Assembly (NCBI GenBank): GCA_040954595.2
Contig: CM082593.2
Coordinates: 6,262,001-6,326,000 of the forward strand
From: Balanoglossus misakiensis
Lineage: Eukaryota > Hemichordata
DNA: 64,000 nt
Reading direction: 5' to 3'
The notes beneath the pieces are model-generated. The model was not told where the DNA came from. It ran no database searches and saw nothing but the letters and a program-made list of their open reading frames with translations. Position numbers and translations under genes: made by a program. This document shows positions 28,289-37,142 of this stretch, piece after piece (within the stretch, counting starts at the first letter, position 1; each line of letters starts with the position of its first letter).

Positions 28289-29458
28289 CCCGTGTCACTC
28301 CATCCACCCCCATTTCACGATGGTTTGGTCCAAATTCGCCTTTGTTAACAATGGAATTGGGTGGAACTATTGTGGTGTATGGGGGTTAAGTGCAGGTTAC
28401 CTTGCGACTTAGGGTTTCACTTTACTGGTATCTACTGATACGTGGCTACTCTGATCGTGATAATGGACCATATTTCGCAAAAATCCTGTAATGAAATATT
28501 TTTTCCTTTGAGGCAATTCTTTGACATGAAAGTACAGTGTAATTGAATCTGTGTCCAATTCTTCGGATAAGCGTGTTGGTGGCAGATCTCGGCCGAAGTC
28601 AATGTTATCTTCTGTCTGACTCAAAAAGTCAAATTTGACTCAAAAGTAGTTGTTCTGAAAATGCAGTCAGTGAAAATCCACAGAATTTATCTGCATCCAA
28701 GATAAAATACAAATTTTACAAAATATTTGTAAATATTAATTAGATACGCTGTCTTTATTGAGATAGTTAGACCCTGTCAAGCACTTCACTTCGTCTATTT
28801 TCACTTTTAATTCATAGTCGCGTAAGAAAAGTACAGATGTGTTTATTTTTATTGTGCAAGTTTAGGTTTTTGGACCGTATTTGCGTAGGGTTTGATAATC
28901 ACAAAAGAACAGTCTTCAGGAAGCAACACTTCCAGTCTCTGCAGTTCTTCAAGGATATAAATGTGATGATTATGATTTTATACTTCTTTTGAAAGTATGA
29001 TAGTAAGAAATTGGAACTTGCCTTTCAAGAGCCGAAAAACTGCAATGACTATCAAATTTGTAAGTTCCATTCGGCCAGTAAGTTTCCCAGACTCCCATCA
29101 TTACAGTCAAAGAAAAGTTGCAAGAAATATTTATTTTTAATCGCACTTTTTCCTTCAAGTATATTTCAAACATAACAAGAAGTGGTCGCCATGGACACAC
29201 ATTCACAACATAGGACATTCCAACCAGTGACATTGCCCGACGAAAACATTTTATTTTGTAAAATTGCAGATGATGTATTCCCAATTTTTGCCATGTAGTA
29301 ACATATGGCATATTAAAAAATCTTTCTCGAAATACTTGGTGTCTGTGTCTTTTACAATGATTGCAGTGTGAAAACCACACTGTCTGGTGTTATGGCAGAA
29401 CAGACTCCATGACCTCTGCGTACAATCTGTGCTGTATGGCAGTTATTTTTATAAGTAG
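28289..29458 (+). other. SEC31 3' flank, probably including the 3' UTR
   Basis: No coding region is seen after the TAA at 28,286-28,288. No AATAAA occurs close to the stop; the first good ones are at 29,784 and 30,112, beyond a transposon insertion, so either the 3' UTR is long or a variant signal is used. Open frames here are short and unsupported. Confidence 0.5.
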
Positions 29459-29468
29459 TGGGTGTATT

Positions 29469-29630
29469 TAGACTCTCTCACAGCCCCTCTCGCCGTCCAT
29501 GCAGGCTTATAGTCTGATTGCATGTGTGAAGGTTCGCTACACAACACCATATGGGGCTTCTCCTTTGCTAAACGGTTGAGGGCGCATCAGTGAAGAGCCT
29601 TGTAGCGAACCGTGGGCTGTGAAAGAGTCT
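29469..29630. mobile_element. 162-bp MITE with 18-bp terminal inverted repeats and 10-bp target duplication
   Basis: The left end TAGACTCTCTCACAGCCC (29,469-29,486) is the inverse of 29,613-29,630 with one mismatch. A second internal inverted pair, GGTTCGCTACA (29,531-29,541) and its exact complement (29,600-29,610), makes the whole element foldable. Both sides carry TGGGTGTATT (29,459-29,468 and 29,631-29,640), a perfect 10-bp direct repeat. Such a length is typical of Mutator-like (MULE) insertions, while hAT elements make 8 bp. There is no coding capacity, so it is a non-autonomous element moved in trans. Confidence 0.85.
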
Positions 29631-30165
29631 ATGGGTGTATTCTGTGGCAGTACTTTCATAGACAGCAATCTCATGCAGTGACTCGGTGGTTATGAACGTC
29701 AACATTGTTTGATCAATATAATACCTCCTCTGAAAAAAGGGGAGTTATAAAACCCACAGTTGGCTAAGAATGGCAGTAATTCTAATAAATTCTTTGGAGG
29801 GACGTTTGGAATATGTTTATTTTTGAGTCCTGCATGTGTTGGTGAGAGGTAATATACCAGATGGTGCCTATTTTGCATGATACTAAATCACCGCTCTTGA
29901 GCACTAAGTCCACAATACCGACCTGGTTCCAGCACAACAATCGCTTAAACTGAACGAGGAAGTCCAGAATTAGAAATGGCAAGAGATAGCGGGTACAATA
30001 ACACGTACATAAATCAATCGAGCAGACCTGTTGGACATTGTGTCATTAAGCAATTAAGAAGGAAAAAAATAACAAAATCCACACATGCGTGTATTCTTTG
30101 GTGGGCAGGCTAATAAACTTCGAATTCCTGAAATGGCAAATAGACATGACGACAGTTCCACACTG

Positions 30166-30242
30166 ACCAATGGACGTTGGATGCAGTTAATGTACACGCA
30201 AGTTTGTAATTAATGTAAACAGCACAACGTATATATAAAAAG
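30166..30242 (+). promoter_or_regulatory. CCAAT and TATA promoter of small gene 1
   Basis: GACCAATGG near 30,166-30,174 is a CCAAT box and TATAAAAAG at 30,234-30,242 a TATA box. Both are kept at comparable positions in the second copy (32,497-32,505 and 32,552-32,560), where TATAAAAAGAGCCTCCCGAC is conserved as a block. This points to a TATA-dependent polymerase II promoter starting about 30 nt further on. Confidence 0.7.
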
Positions 30243-30298
30243 AGCCTCCCGACTGCTCTATCGCCAGGAACATCACAAAGCTGCAGACACCCACGAAC

Positions 30299-30739
30299 AT
30301 GGCAGGTGGGACATTTTACCTGTGGCATTAATTTTTGCAAATAATTTGTGTCAATCTTTCAATGATCGCAGAGAATGTGTTGTTTCCACATCCTCTATCT
30401 GAACGTATACAATGAACTGAACTATTAACATATCGTTTCGTATTTTTCATTCCAGCAAACCGCGGAGATTTCCGCCTCGGGATCGAACATACAACAATCG
30501 CAGTTGCTTACCGAGATGGAATAGTGCGCGTGCGTGTACGAAAACGCAATTCAAGTCTTATGATAACGTGCTCATTAGACTTACTGCGACTGCGTATTAG
30601 AACACGCAATGCAACTCTGATGATAACTTGCCCATTAGACTATTTCACGAGAGCAGTGACTGTTTTAAGTGTAAGAACGATGAGAATGATCCGAGGTTTG
30701 CTGCTGTGGGCATGGTATATTGACAATAACGTAAGATAA
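30299..30739 (+). CDS. Small two-exon gene 1, unknown 96-residue protein upstream of a ribozyme pair
   Basis: Exons 30,299-30,305 (ATGGCAG, donor GTGGGA) and 30,456-30,739 (acceptor ATTCCAG) join to 96 residues. The same structure recurs in the second copy, and indels between the copies are multiples of three, which argues for a translated gene. The protein is not recognised. It contains two tandem ~20-residue modules, RVRKRNSSLMITCSLDLLR and RIRTRNATLMITCPLDYF, then an Arg-rich tail (TMRMIRGLL). There is no signal peptide or clear membrane helix; alternating hydrophobic residues suggest beta strands. The stop lies 38 nt before the predicted cleavage site of ribozyme 1a. Confidence 0.62.
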
Positions 30740-30777
30740 AAAGACAATCGAAACCGGAAAGGACACGAAAATTTGTC

Positions 30778-30934
30778 CCCTATCATTGGTATGTACCTTG
30801 TCGTGGTGATAGGGCAACTGGCCAGAGTCTGGTTCCCGTATTCCTCAACGTCTTAGGATCGGAAACTCTTCCATCAGTAAGACAAGCAACGGATACGTGT
30901 GACGTCAGAGACTGGCGAGACCAAATCATACCAA
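30778..30934 (+). ncRNA. HDV-like self-cleaving ribozyme 1a
   Basis: All helices of the HDV fold can be assigned. P1: CCCTATC (30,778-30,784) with GATAGGG (30,808-30,814). P2: TTGGTATG (30,786-30,793) with CATACCAA (30,927-30,934). P3: ACC/GGT (30,795-30,797, 30,805-30,807), closing L3 TTGTCGT, comparable with UCCUCGC of HDV. P1.1: L3 bases TG (30,799-30,800) with CA (30,815-30,816). P4: CTGGCCAG... from 30,818 with ...CTGGCGAG ending 30,919 (11 of 14 pairs). J4/2: ACCAAAT, giving a catalytic-type C followed by A. Predicted cleavage is just 5' of 30,778. P1 starting with C rather than G is unusual for the class. Confidence 0.8.
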
Positions 30935-31159
30935 GAGAGAGAAAAAGAAGTCTGCATGGATCCCTTGGAGCGACAGTAAATCACAATACCAAACGCTGAC
31001 GCCAAGCCACTGGGTCAGTCGAAAAAAGAAGCAATTTTCAACCACAAACGAAAACAGACACCAACCCTGTCGACCGTCTCCAAGCCATAACCGACGTACT
31101 GTACATGTACTACGGACACAGTTAAACGCATTCATGCACACACACAGAACACCAACATT

Positions 31160-31292
31160 CCCTACCTAAGGCATGTACCTTGACGCGGTGGTAGGGCAAC
31201 TAATTGGTTAGCAAAAGTTCAATGCAAGCGAAAAAAATAATTCTACAGAATCGTTACGTTTCATTTGCTAACCAATTAGACCAAAACATGCC
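31160..31292 (+). ncRNA. HDV-like self-cleaving ribozyme 1b
   Basis: The cleanest of the six. P1: CCCTACC (31,160-31,166)/GGTAGGG (31,190-31,196). P2: GGCATGT (31,170-31,176)/ACATGCC (31,286-31,292). P3: ACC/GGT with L3 TTGACGC (31,180-31,186). P1.1: TG in L3 with CA at 31,197-31,198. P4: CTAATTGGTTAGCAAA (31,200-31,215) pairs perfectly over 16 bp with 31,264-31,279. J4/2: ACCAAA (31,280-31,285). Relative to ribozyme 1a, P1 and P2 each show a T-A to C-G change on both strands of the helix, which is covariation. Confidence 0.88.
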
Positions 31293-32292
31293 GATCACAT
31301 CCAAACCCCGAACACGAACTTCAGAAGTACACGAGAAATGATTCATACAAATGTACGAGCGTCACCCGCTATGCCACGTACATATAGGCTTATATTACAC
31401 CAATATGTATTTTATTAAAAATCATTAACAAGATTAGAGTTACAGTAAATATACCCTGCATGTTCCACACGTCCATCTAACCATGTAAGCACACAAGACG
31501 CCCAAATGGCAGGCTGGCATAGCGCATACTGCAAAACGGGCGCACGAACATGTAGCCACAGAAAACTGGTTCTTCGCGATCTCATATTTTTCTGTCAAAG
31601 TCTGCTCCTTTGCGGCAACGGCTACTGCGTTCGTGGAACGGAAACAAAGCCCTAGCTCACGTGAATGCACAACAAGGAACAAAAGTTTGCCGGACTGTTC
31701 ATATCATGGCAGATGACTTAACGGCCGACACTGGGGTGACATCACACAGGTTTATTTGGCCCCGCCCATTAAACAATAGGTCTTCTTTTCAAACGCAAAA
31801 CAAACGAAATGTCACAGCCTGGGCACGCTGGACATTCACCTCAGACACCCATAGAACCTTCTGGAAAGCCCCGAAAAGTTGAAGATTTACCAAAATAGTC
31901 CTTAAAAATCAGTGGAAAAACCCTGGACGTATATTGACCATTTTATTTGCATATCTGGGGCAGCTGACAAATAGGTCTTTGTTTACGCCCCAACAACGAG
32001 AAATAAAGATTTTGTGAAGTATGAAGTATTTTAATACGGGCGCATGGTATGTCGATACAATAGGTCTAGGTATGTGCACAAGAACAGTGGGTCGTAAAAT
32101 ACACTATTTTATACTTGTTTATGTGTGTCTGTAATTTTGTTTGTCTGTCATCTTTAACTTCTTGCACTGCGGCTGATCGACACTGAGGTATATGACAAAT
32201 CGAAAATAATGTAAAATGTGAACACTAAATTATAGACAAGAAGACGTCTAACCTATCCAAGCATTTTATCCAAGCATTGTAATCAAGTGTAT
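31293..32292 (+). other. 3' part of unit 1, no gene seen
   Basis: This stretch is shared with 34,214-35,160 but open frames are not conserved between the copies, so it is probably untranslated. The second copy has small insertions (e.g. around 34,820-34,910). Confidence 0.6.
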
Positions 32293-32296
32293 GAGA

Positions 32297-32359
<63 letters not shown>

Positions 32360-32496
32360 AGAGAGAGAGAGAGAGTCGGTCAGACAGACAGAGAAATAGA
32401 CAGACATATCTTGGGTCGTGCTTTGAGTCATGAGTGTGTTCAATACAAACGGTTGACAAGTAAACATGACGACAGCCTCGGGCAGGCCCGCACATT

Positions 32497-32560
32497 GACC
32501 AATGGATGATGGCTACTGAAACAGCAATGCGCACGCAAGTACAGCACAACGTATAAAAAG
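32497..32560 (+). promoter_or_regulatory. CCAAT and TATA promoter of small gene 2
   Basis: GACCAATGG near 32,497-32,505 and TATAAAAAG at 32,552-32,560 are kept from unit 1, while sequence between them has diverged and changed length. Start of transcription is expected near 32,582. Confidence 0.7.
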
Positions 32561-32616
32561 AGCCTCCCGACTGCTCTATCGTCAGGTAGTCGGAACATCA
32601 CAAAGCTACAGACACC

Positions 32617-33018
32617 ATGAGCATCGCAGGTGAGGCATTTTACCTATGGCATTTGCAAATAATTTGCGTTGATCTTTCTATTCAATGATCACAGAGAATT
32701 TGCTGTCGCCAAATCCTCTGTCTGAATGTACATGGACTGAATCAGTTCGACTCTTTTATTCCAGCAAACCTCACAGATTTTCTCCGACACACGACGATAA
32801 CGGTTGTTTACCAGGATGGAGAAGTGCGTGTGCGTGTACGAAAACACAATTTGACTCTTCTTATGATAACTTGCTCCTTTGACTTTCTGCGACTGCGTAT
32901 TAGAACACACAACGCAACTCTGATGATAATTTGTCCATTGGACTATTTCACGAGGGCAGTGACTGTTTCAAGAGTACAAGCGATGCGAATGATTCGAGGT
33001 TTGCTGCGGTGGGTATAA
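32617..33018 (+). CDS. Small two-exon gene 2, unknown 88-residue paralogue
   Basis: Exons 32,617-32,629 (MSIA, donor GTGAGG) and 32,765-33,018 (acceptor TTATTCCAG) join in frame to 88 residues. It aligns with small gene 1 throughout, including VRVRVRK, LMITCS, LRLRIRT, NATLMI, CPLDYFTRAVTV and MRMIRGLL. Length differences are whole codons: a three-codon gap near the N-terminus, one extra codon before LMITCS, and an earlier stop. The intron is also conserved. Function unknown. The ribozyme pair follows after the A-rich array, about 670 nt past the stop. Confidence 0.62.
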
Positions 33019-33194
33019 TAGTGTCAGATAAGGAGACATTCGAGCTTCATAAAGATGTGAAGCCAGATAGCCAGGGCGGTTCCGTATGATTTCCATGTGC
33101 ATGGTAACGGGCTACGGCCTGCACCAACTCCATCAACATATGTCTCTATCTACCTCCGTGTACAATCAGGAAGGACAATCATCGCTATCCTAAG

Positions 33195-33690
33195 CTGAAC
33201 AACAAAAAAAAAACTCGAAAAAAAGACCCCTGTCATGGGTCCCTTGTTTACGATAACGAAATCGAAACAAAAAAAAAATCGCTACCCGAAGCGGAACAAC
33301 AAAAAAACACGAAAAAAAAAAACCCTGTCATGGGTCCCTTGTTTACGATAACGAAATCGAAACAAAACAAATCGCTACCCGAAGCGGAACAACAAAAAAC
33401 ACGAAAAAAAAACCCTGTATCGGTCCGTTGTTTACGATAAACGAAATCGAAACAACAAAAAAATCGGTACCCTAAGCTGAACAACAAAAAAAACACGAAA
33501 AAAAGACCCCTGTCATGGGTCCCTTGTTTACGATATAGAAATCGAAACAAAACAAATCGCTACCCGAAGCGGAACAACAAAAAACACGAAAAAAAAAACC
33601 CTGTATCGGTCCGTTGTTTACGATAAACGAAATCGAAACAACAAAAAAATCGGTACCCTAAGCTGAACAAAAAAAAAACACGAAAAAAAG
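33195..33690 (+). repeat. A-rich ~95-bp tandem repeats before ribozyme 2a
   Basis: About five imperfect copies, each with oligo-A tracts, ACACGAAAAAAA, ACCCCTGTCATGGGTCCCTT (or the variant CCCTGTATCGGTCCGTTG) and TTTACGATAACGAAATCGAAAC. Unit 1 has a single short version at 30,740-30,777. CCCCTGTCATGGGT resembles the first bases of ribozyme 2a (CCCCTATCATTGGT), so the array seems to have grown by repeated duplication of the ribozyme's leading edge. Confidence 0.85.
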
Positions 33691-33692
33691 AC

Positions 33693-33849
33693 CCCTATCA
33701 TTGGTATGTACCTTGTCGTGGTGATAGGGCAACTGGCCAGAGTCTGGTTCCCGTATTCTTCAACGTCTTAGGATCGGAAGTTCTTCCATCAGTAAAACAA
33801 GCAACGGATACGTGTGACGTCAGAGACTGGCGAGACCAAATCATACCAA
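33693..33849 (+). ncRNA. HDV-like self-cleaving ribozyme 2a
   Basis: Copy of ribozyme 1a with every helix intact: P1 CCCTATC (33,693-33,699)/GATAGGG, P2 TTGGTATG/CATACCAA (3' strand 33,842-33,849), P3 ACC/GGT with L3 TTGTCGT, P1.1 TG/CA, P4 CTGGCCAG.../...CTGGCGAG, and J4/2 ACCAAAT. Differences from 1a fall in the P4 distal region, outside the core. Confidence 0.8.
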
Positions 33850-34072
33850 GAAAGAGAAAAAGAAGTCTGCATGGATCCCTTGGAGCGACAGTAAACCACA
33901 CTACCAAACGCTAACGCCAAGCCACTGGGTCAGTCGAAAAGAAGCAATTTCCAACCACAAACGAAAACAGACACCAACCCTGTCGACCGTCTCCAAGCCA
34001 TAACCGACGTACTGTACATGTACTACGGACACAGTAAGACGCATTCATGCACACAGACAGAACACCAACATT

Positions 34073-34213
34073 CCCTACCTACGGCATGTACCTTGACGCG
34101 GTGGTAGGGCAACTAATTGGTTAGCAAAAGTTCAATGCAATTGAAGTGAAAAAAAAAATAATTCTACAAAATCGTTACGTTTCATTTGCTAACCAATTAG
34201 ACCAAAGCATGCC
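34073..34213 (+). ncRNA. HDV-like self-cleaving ribozyme 2b
   Basis: Copy of ribozyme 1b: P1 CCCTACC (34,073-34,079)/GGTAGGG, P2 GGCATGT/GCATGCC (3' strand 34,207-34,213, one T-G wobble), P3 with L3 TTGACGC, P1.1 TG/CA, and a 16-bp P4 CTAATTGGTTAGCAAA with its exact complement ending at 34,200. J4/2 is ACCAAA. An 8-nt insertion lies in the P4 loop, leaving the stem untouched. Confidence 0.87.
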
Positions 34214-35161
34214 GATCACATTCAAACCCCGAACACGAACTTCAGAAGTACACGAGAAATGTTTCATACGAATGTACGAGCGTCACCCGCTATGCCACGT
34301 ACATATAGGCTTATATTACACCAAGATGTATTTTATTAAAAATTATTAACAAGATTAGAGTTACAGTAAATATACCCTGCATGTTCCACACGTTCATCTA
34401 ACCATGTAAGCACACAAGACGCCCAAATGGCAGCATAGCGCATACTGCAAAACGGGCGCACGAACATGCAGCCACAGAAAACGACCGGTTCTTTACGATC
34501 TCATATTTTTCTGTCAAAATCTGCTCCTTTGCGGCAACGGCTACTGAGTTCGTGGAACGGAAACAAAGCTAGAGTTGCACGAGAATGCACAACAAGGAAC
34601 AAAAGTTTGCCGGACTGTTCATATATACCTATTTATGGCAGATGACTTAACGGCCGACACTGGGGTGACATCACAGAGGTTATTTGGCTCCGCCCATTAA
34701 AAAATAGGTCTTCTTTGCAAACGCAGAAAAAAAAACGAAATGTCACAGCCTGGGCACGCTGGACATTCACCTCAGACACCCATAGAACGTTCTGGAAAGC
34801 CCCGAAAAGTTGAAGATTTATTCCACAGACCTGGGAAATTCTTGAAGATTAAATTAGCTACACATGATATTGTAAAACTCAATGTGGTGAACAGTCTCTC
34901 TGGAAACCCAAATAGTCCTTGAAAATCAGTGGAAAACCCTTAGACGTATACAATGACCATTTTATTTGCATATCTGGGGCAGCTGACCAATTGGTCTTTG
35001 TTTACGCCCCGACAACGATAAAGAAAGATTTTGTAATTTTGTGAAGTATGAAGTATTTAGGGGCGCATGGTACATGTATGTCGATATAATAGGCCTATAT
35101 GTGCACAAGAACAATGGGTGGTAAATTACACTATTTTATATTTTGTGTCTGTCAAATGTAT

Positions 35162-35230
<69 letters not shown>

Positions 35231-36230
35231 TGTATACCAAAAATGTTAAATCGATAAAAGATAGATATCTGTTGCCATGGTATCGCAGAGGAGGAAAACT
35301 TTCTCTACTTTACATCGCAGTACACGCCACATTTCTGTACAAGCATTTCGTTCGATTCTTTCTTCAACAAAACCTGGACAAAACAGTTTTCTCAATAGAC
35401 GTGTTAGCGCATGCGTATATAGGACAATATTCTTGATAAAAGCACGAATTTGGGCGGTTACCAGTCATAATCAAATTGAAATGGACTGGCGAATATCAGC
35501 ATAGCAGGTAAGGCGACATTTCATATGCCCCCAATTTGGTCAAAACATTTTCTTTTCTTTTGTTCTCGTTGGCCTTTCATAAATGTCACAAAATCCCGAT
35601 CGCGTTATTACACTGTGATCTATATTGGTCAGAAACTGCCTCCTTCCTCCTATACCCCCCCCCCCCCCTGTACTACCAAGTCTAAACACATGGAACTCAT
35701 GATCCGACTGTGTCTTAATTTGTTTGTTTACGAATACATGGCGAGTAAATACCACCATAGCTAAAGCATAAGATTCATGATACAAATAACGACACAATCG
35801 GATCCAAAGCTCCCTGTGGTCTAAGCTTATACTGTTTCTGTGTGGCGGTAGCTAGCTATACATGTTATCTTGTTGACCGCCTGACTACAAGACGATTGTC
35901 ACCTTCTTTGGAACATTGCCACGTTGACGCCATAGCTAACATTCAGATGACCTTTCGTTTTAGCTTCCAATGAAACAGCCATTGAAATATTTTGTTGATT
36001 GCGGTCTGTCGACGTCGTTGCTAAGACAACACGGCCAAACAAGCCCAGGTGTCGCACGACATAACACCTCCATTTAATTTTATGGCGTGAGAAAGCCGCT
36101 ATTTTTCCAAATATATCTTTAAACGCGTTGTCAGGCATAGGGTCAAAATACAGAATTGGGTAGAGCGGACAGACCGTATACCTGCATATAATATTATCAC
36201 GACATAACATGATAACAGTACAGAATATGG
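35231..36230 (+). other. Start of degenerate unit 3, remnant of promoter and exon 1
   Basis: GTATATAGG near 35,415 resembles a TATA box, and AGCATAGCAG|GTAAGG (35,496-35,511) resembles the end of exon 1 of small gene 2 (AGCATCGCAG|GTGAGG), but its ATG is changed to ATC and the upstream ATG at 35,481 runs into TAG. No counterpart of exon 2 was found between here and 37,140. The rest is unremarkable apart from a C run near 35,656. Confidence 0.35.
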
Positions 36231-36232
36231 CC

Positions 36233-36402
36233 ATAACATAACATAACACAACATAACATAACATAACATAACATAACACAACACAACACAACACAACACA
36301 ACACAACACAACACAACACAACACAACACAACACAACACAACACAACACAACACAACACAACACAACACAACACAACACAACATAACATAACATAACATG
36401 GA
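36233..36402. repeat. (AACAC)n pentanucleotide microsatellite flanked by (AACAT)n
   Basis: About 34 pentamers: CATAA/ACATA at both edges and CACAA/ACACA in the centre. The Cys/Val/Leu-rich minus-strand frames are repeat artefacts. Confidence 0.95.
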
Positions 36403-36779
36403 GACAAAGAGACAGACAGGCGGAATAACAAGGAATACAATTTAATAATTCTTTTTCCTTTATTCTCTTTCAACTCACAGACACCAAGACGTGCACAATC
36501 GGAAAAACTTCTTTCTTTCCAACCAGCAACAAAGGATGAGCAGAATCGCGCTCAATAAAAAAAAAAAAACGAAAAAAAAAATATAATGAATCGTTTGAGG
36601 GGAAATTGACCCCGTAGATGTTTCATGTTCTCAAGCCATTTACTGCAATTGCCTTTTCATAGTGTCTTTCTTTGGGTTTAAAAAAATATTTTATTCATTT
36701 TTGTCGGCTATGCTGGTATTCGCCCATAGTAGTCCATATAATTTCACGCAATCAACCAATGTAATTGTTTACAAAAAAA

Positions 36780-37110
36780 TTACAAAACCGGCTTTAAAAA
36801 ATACCTACGAAAAAAAGGAAAAAAAGAAAAGATATTGAACAAAAAAAACGATAAAAGAAAAAAACATTGTTGAACAAAAAAAATATAAAAGAAAAAAATA
36901 CCTACGAAAAAAAGGAGAAAAAAGAAAATACATTGCACAAAAAAATGATCAAAGAAAAAAAAAATTGTTGAACAAAAAAAATATAAAAGAAAAAATACCT
37001 ACGAAAAAAAGGAGAAAAAAGAAAATACATTGCACAAAAAAACGATAAAAGAAAAAAACATTGTTGAACAAAAAAAAATATAAAAGAAAAAAAAGATAAA
37101 ATGGAAAAAA
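36780..37110 (+). repeat. A-rich ~110-bp tandem repeats before ribozyme 3a
   Basis: About three imperfect copies built of ACCTACGAAAAAAAGGA, GAAAATACATTGCAC, AAAAACGATAAAAG and CATTGTTGAAC separated by oligo-A. It occupies the same place relative to the ribozyme pair as the A-rich array of unit 2, though the motifs differ. Confidence 0.85.
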
Positions 37111-37142
37111 CAATGAATGTTAATTAATTCCAATCAGTGATC

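Larger units (their letters stand above)
30143..32380 (+). repeat. Duplicated unit 1: promoter, small gene, two ribozymes, 3' region and AG tract
   Basis: This segment is collinear with 32,461-35,230: CCAAT/TATA promoter, two-exon small gene, ribozyme pair, about 700 bp of shared 3' sequence, then an AG microsatellite (32,293-32,373). Similarity is high but not perfect, with small indels, so the duplication is not very recent. Both copies lie head to tail. The small gene and the ribozymes are annotated separately. Confidence 0.85.
32461..35230 (+). repeat. Duplicated unit 2, longer by an internal A-rich tandem array
   Basis: Collinear with 30,143-32,380. It differs mainly by an extra ~490 bp of tandem repeats (33,195-33,690) between the small gene and the ribozyme pair. 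It ends in an AG microsatellite (35,162-35,227), as unit 1 does, so the simple repeat belongs to the duplicated segment. Confidence 0.85.

Noticed and set aside
30778-31292. tRNA-like, hammerhead or histone stem-loop explanation of the ACCTTGTCGTGG motif
   Set aside because: No hammerhead core (CTGATGA, GAAA) fits, and the long-range P2, P4 and J4/2 matches fit only the HDV fold.
32225-32549. Leu-Ser and Arg-Glu repeat frames
   Set aside because: AG microsatellite read in different frames.
30143-35230. Autonomous retrotransposon
   Set aside because: No reverse transcriptase, endonuclease or LTR is visible in any frame; only the ribozymes hint at a retroelement link.
36099-36473. Cys/Val/Leu-rich frames on the minus strand
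   Set aside because: Generated by the AACAC pentanucleotide repeat.
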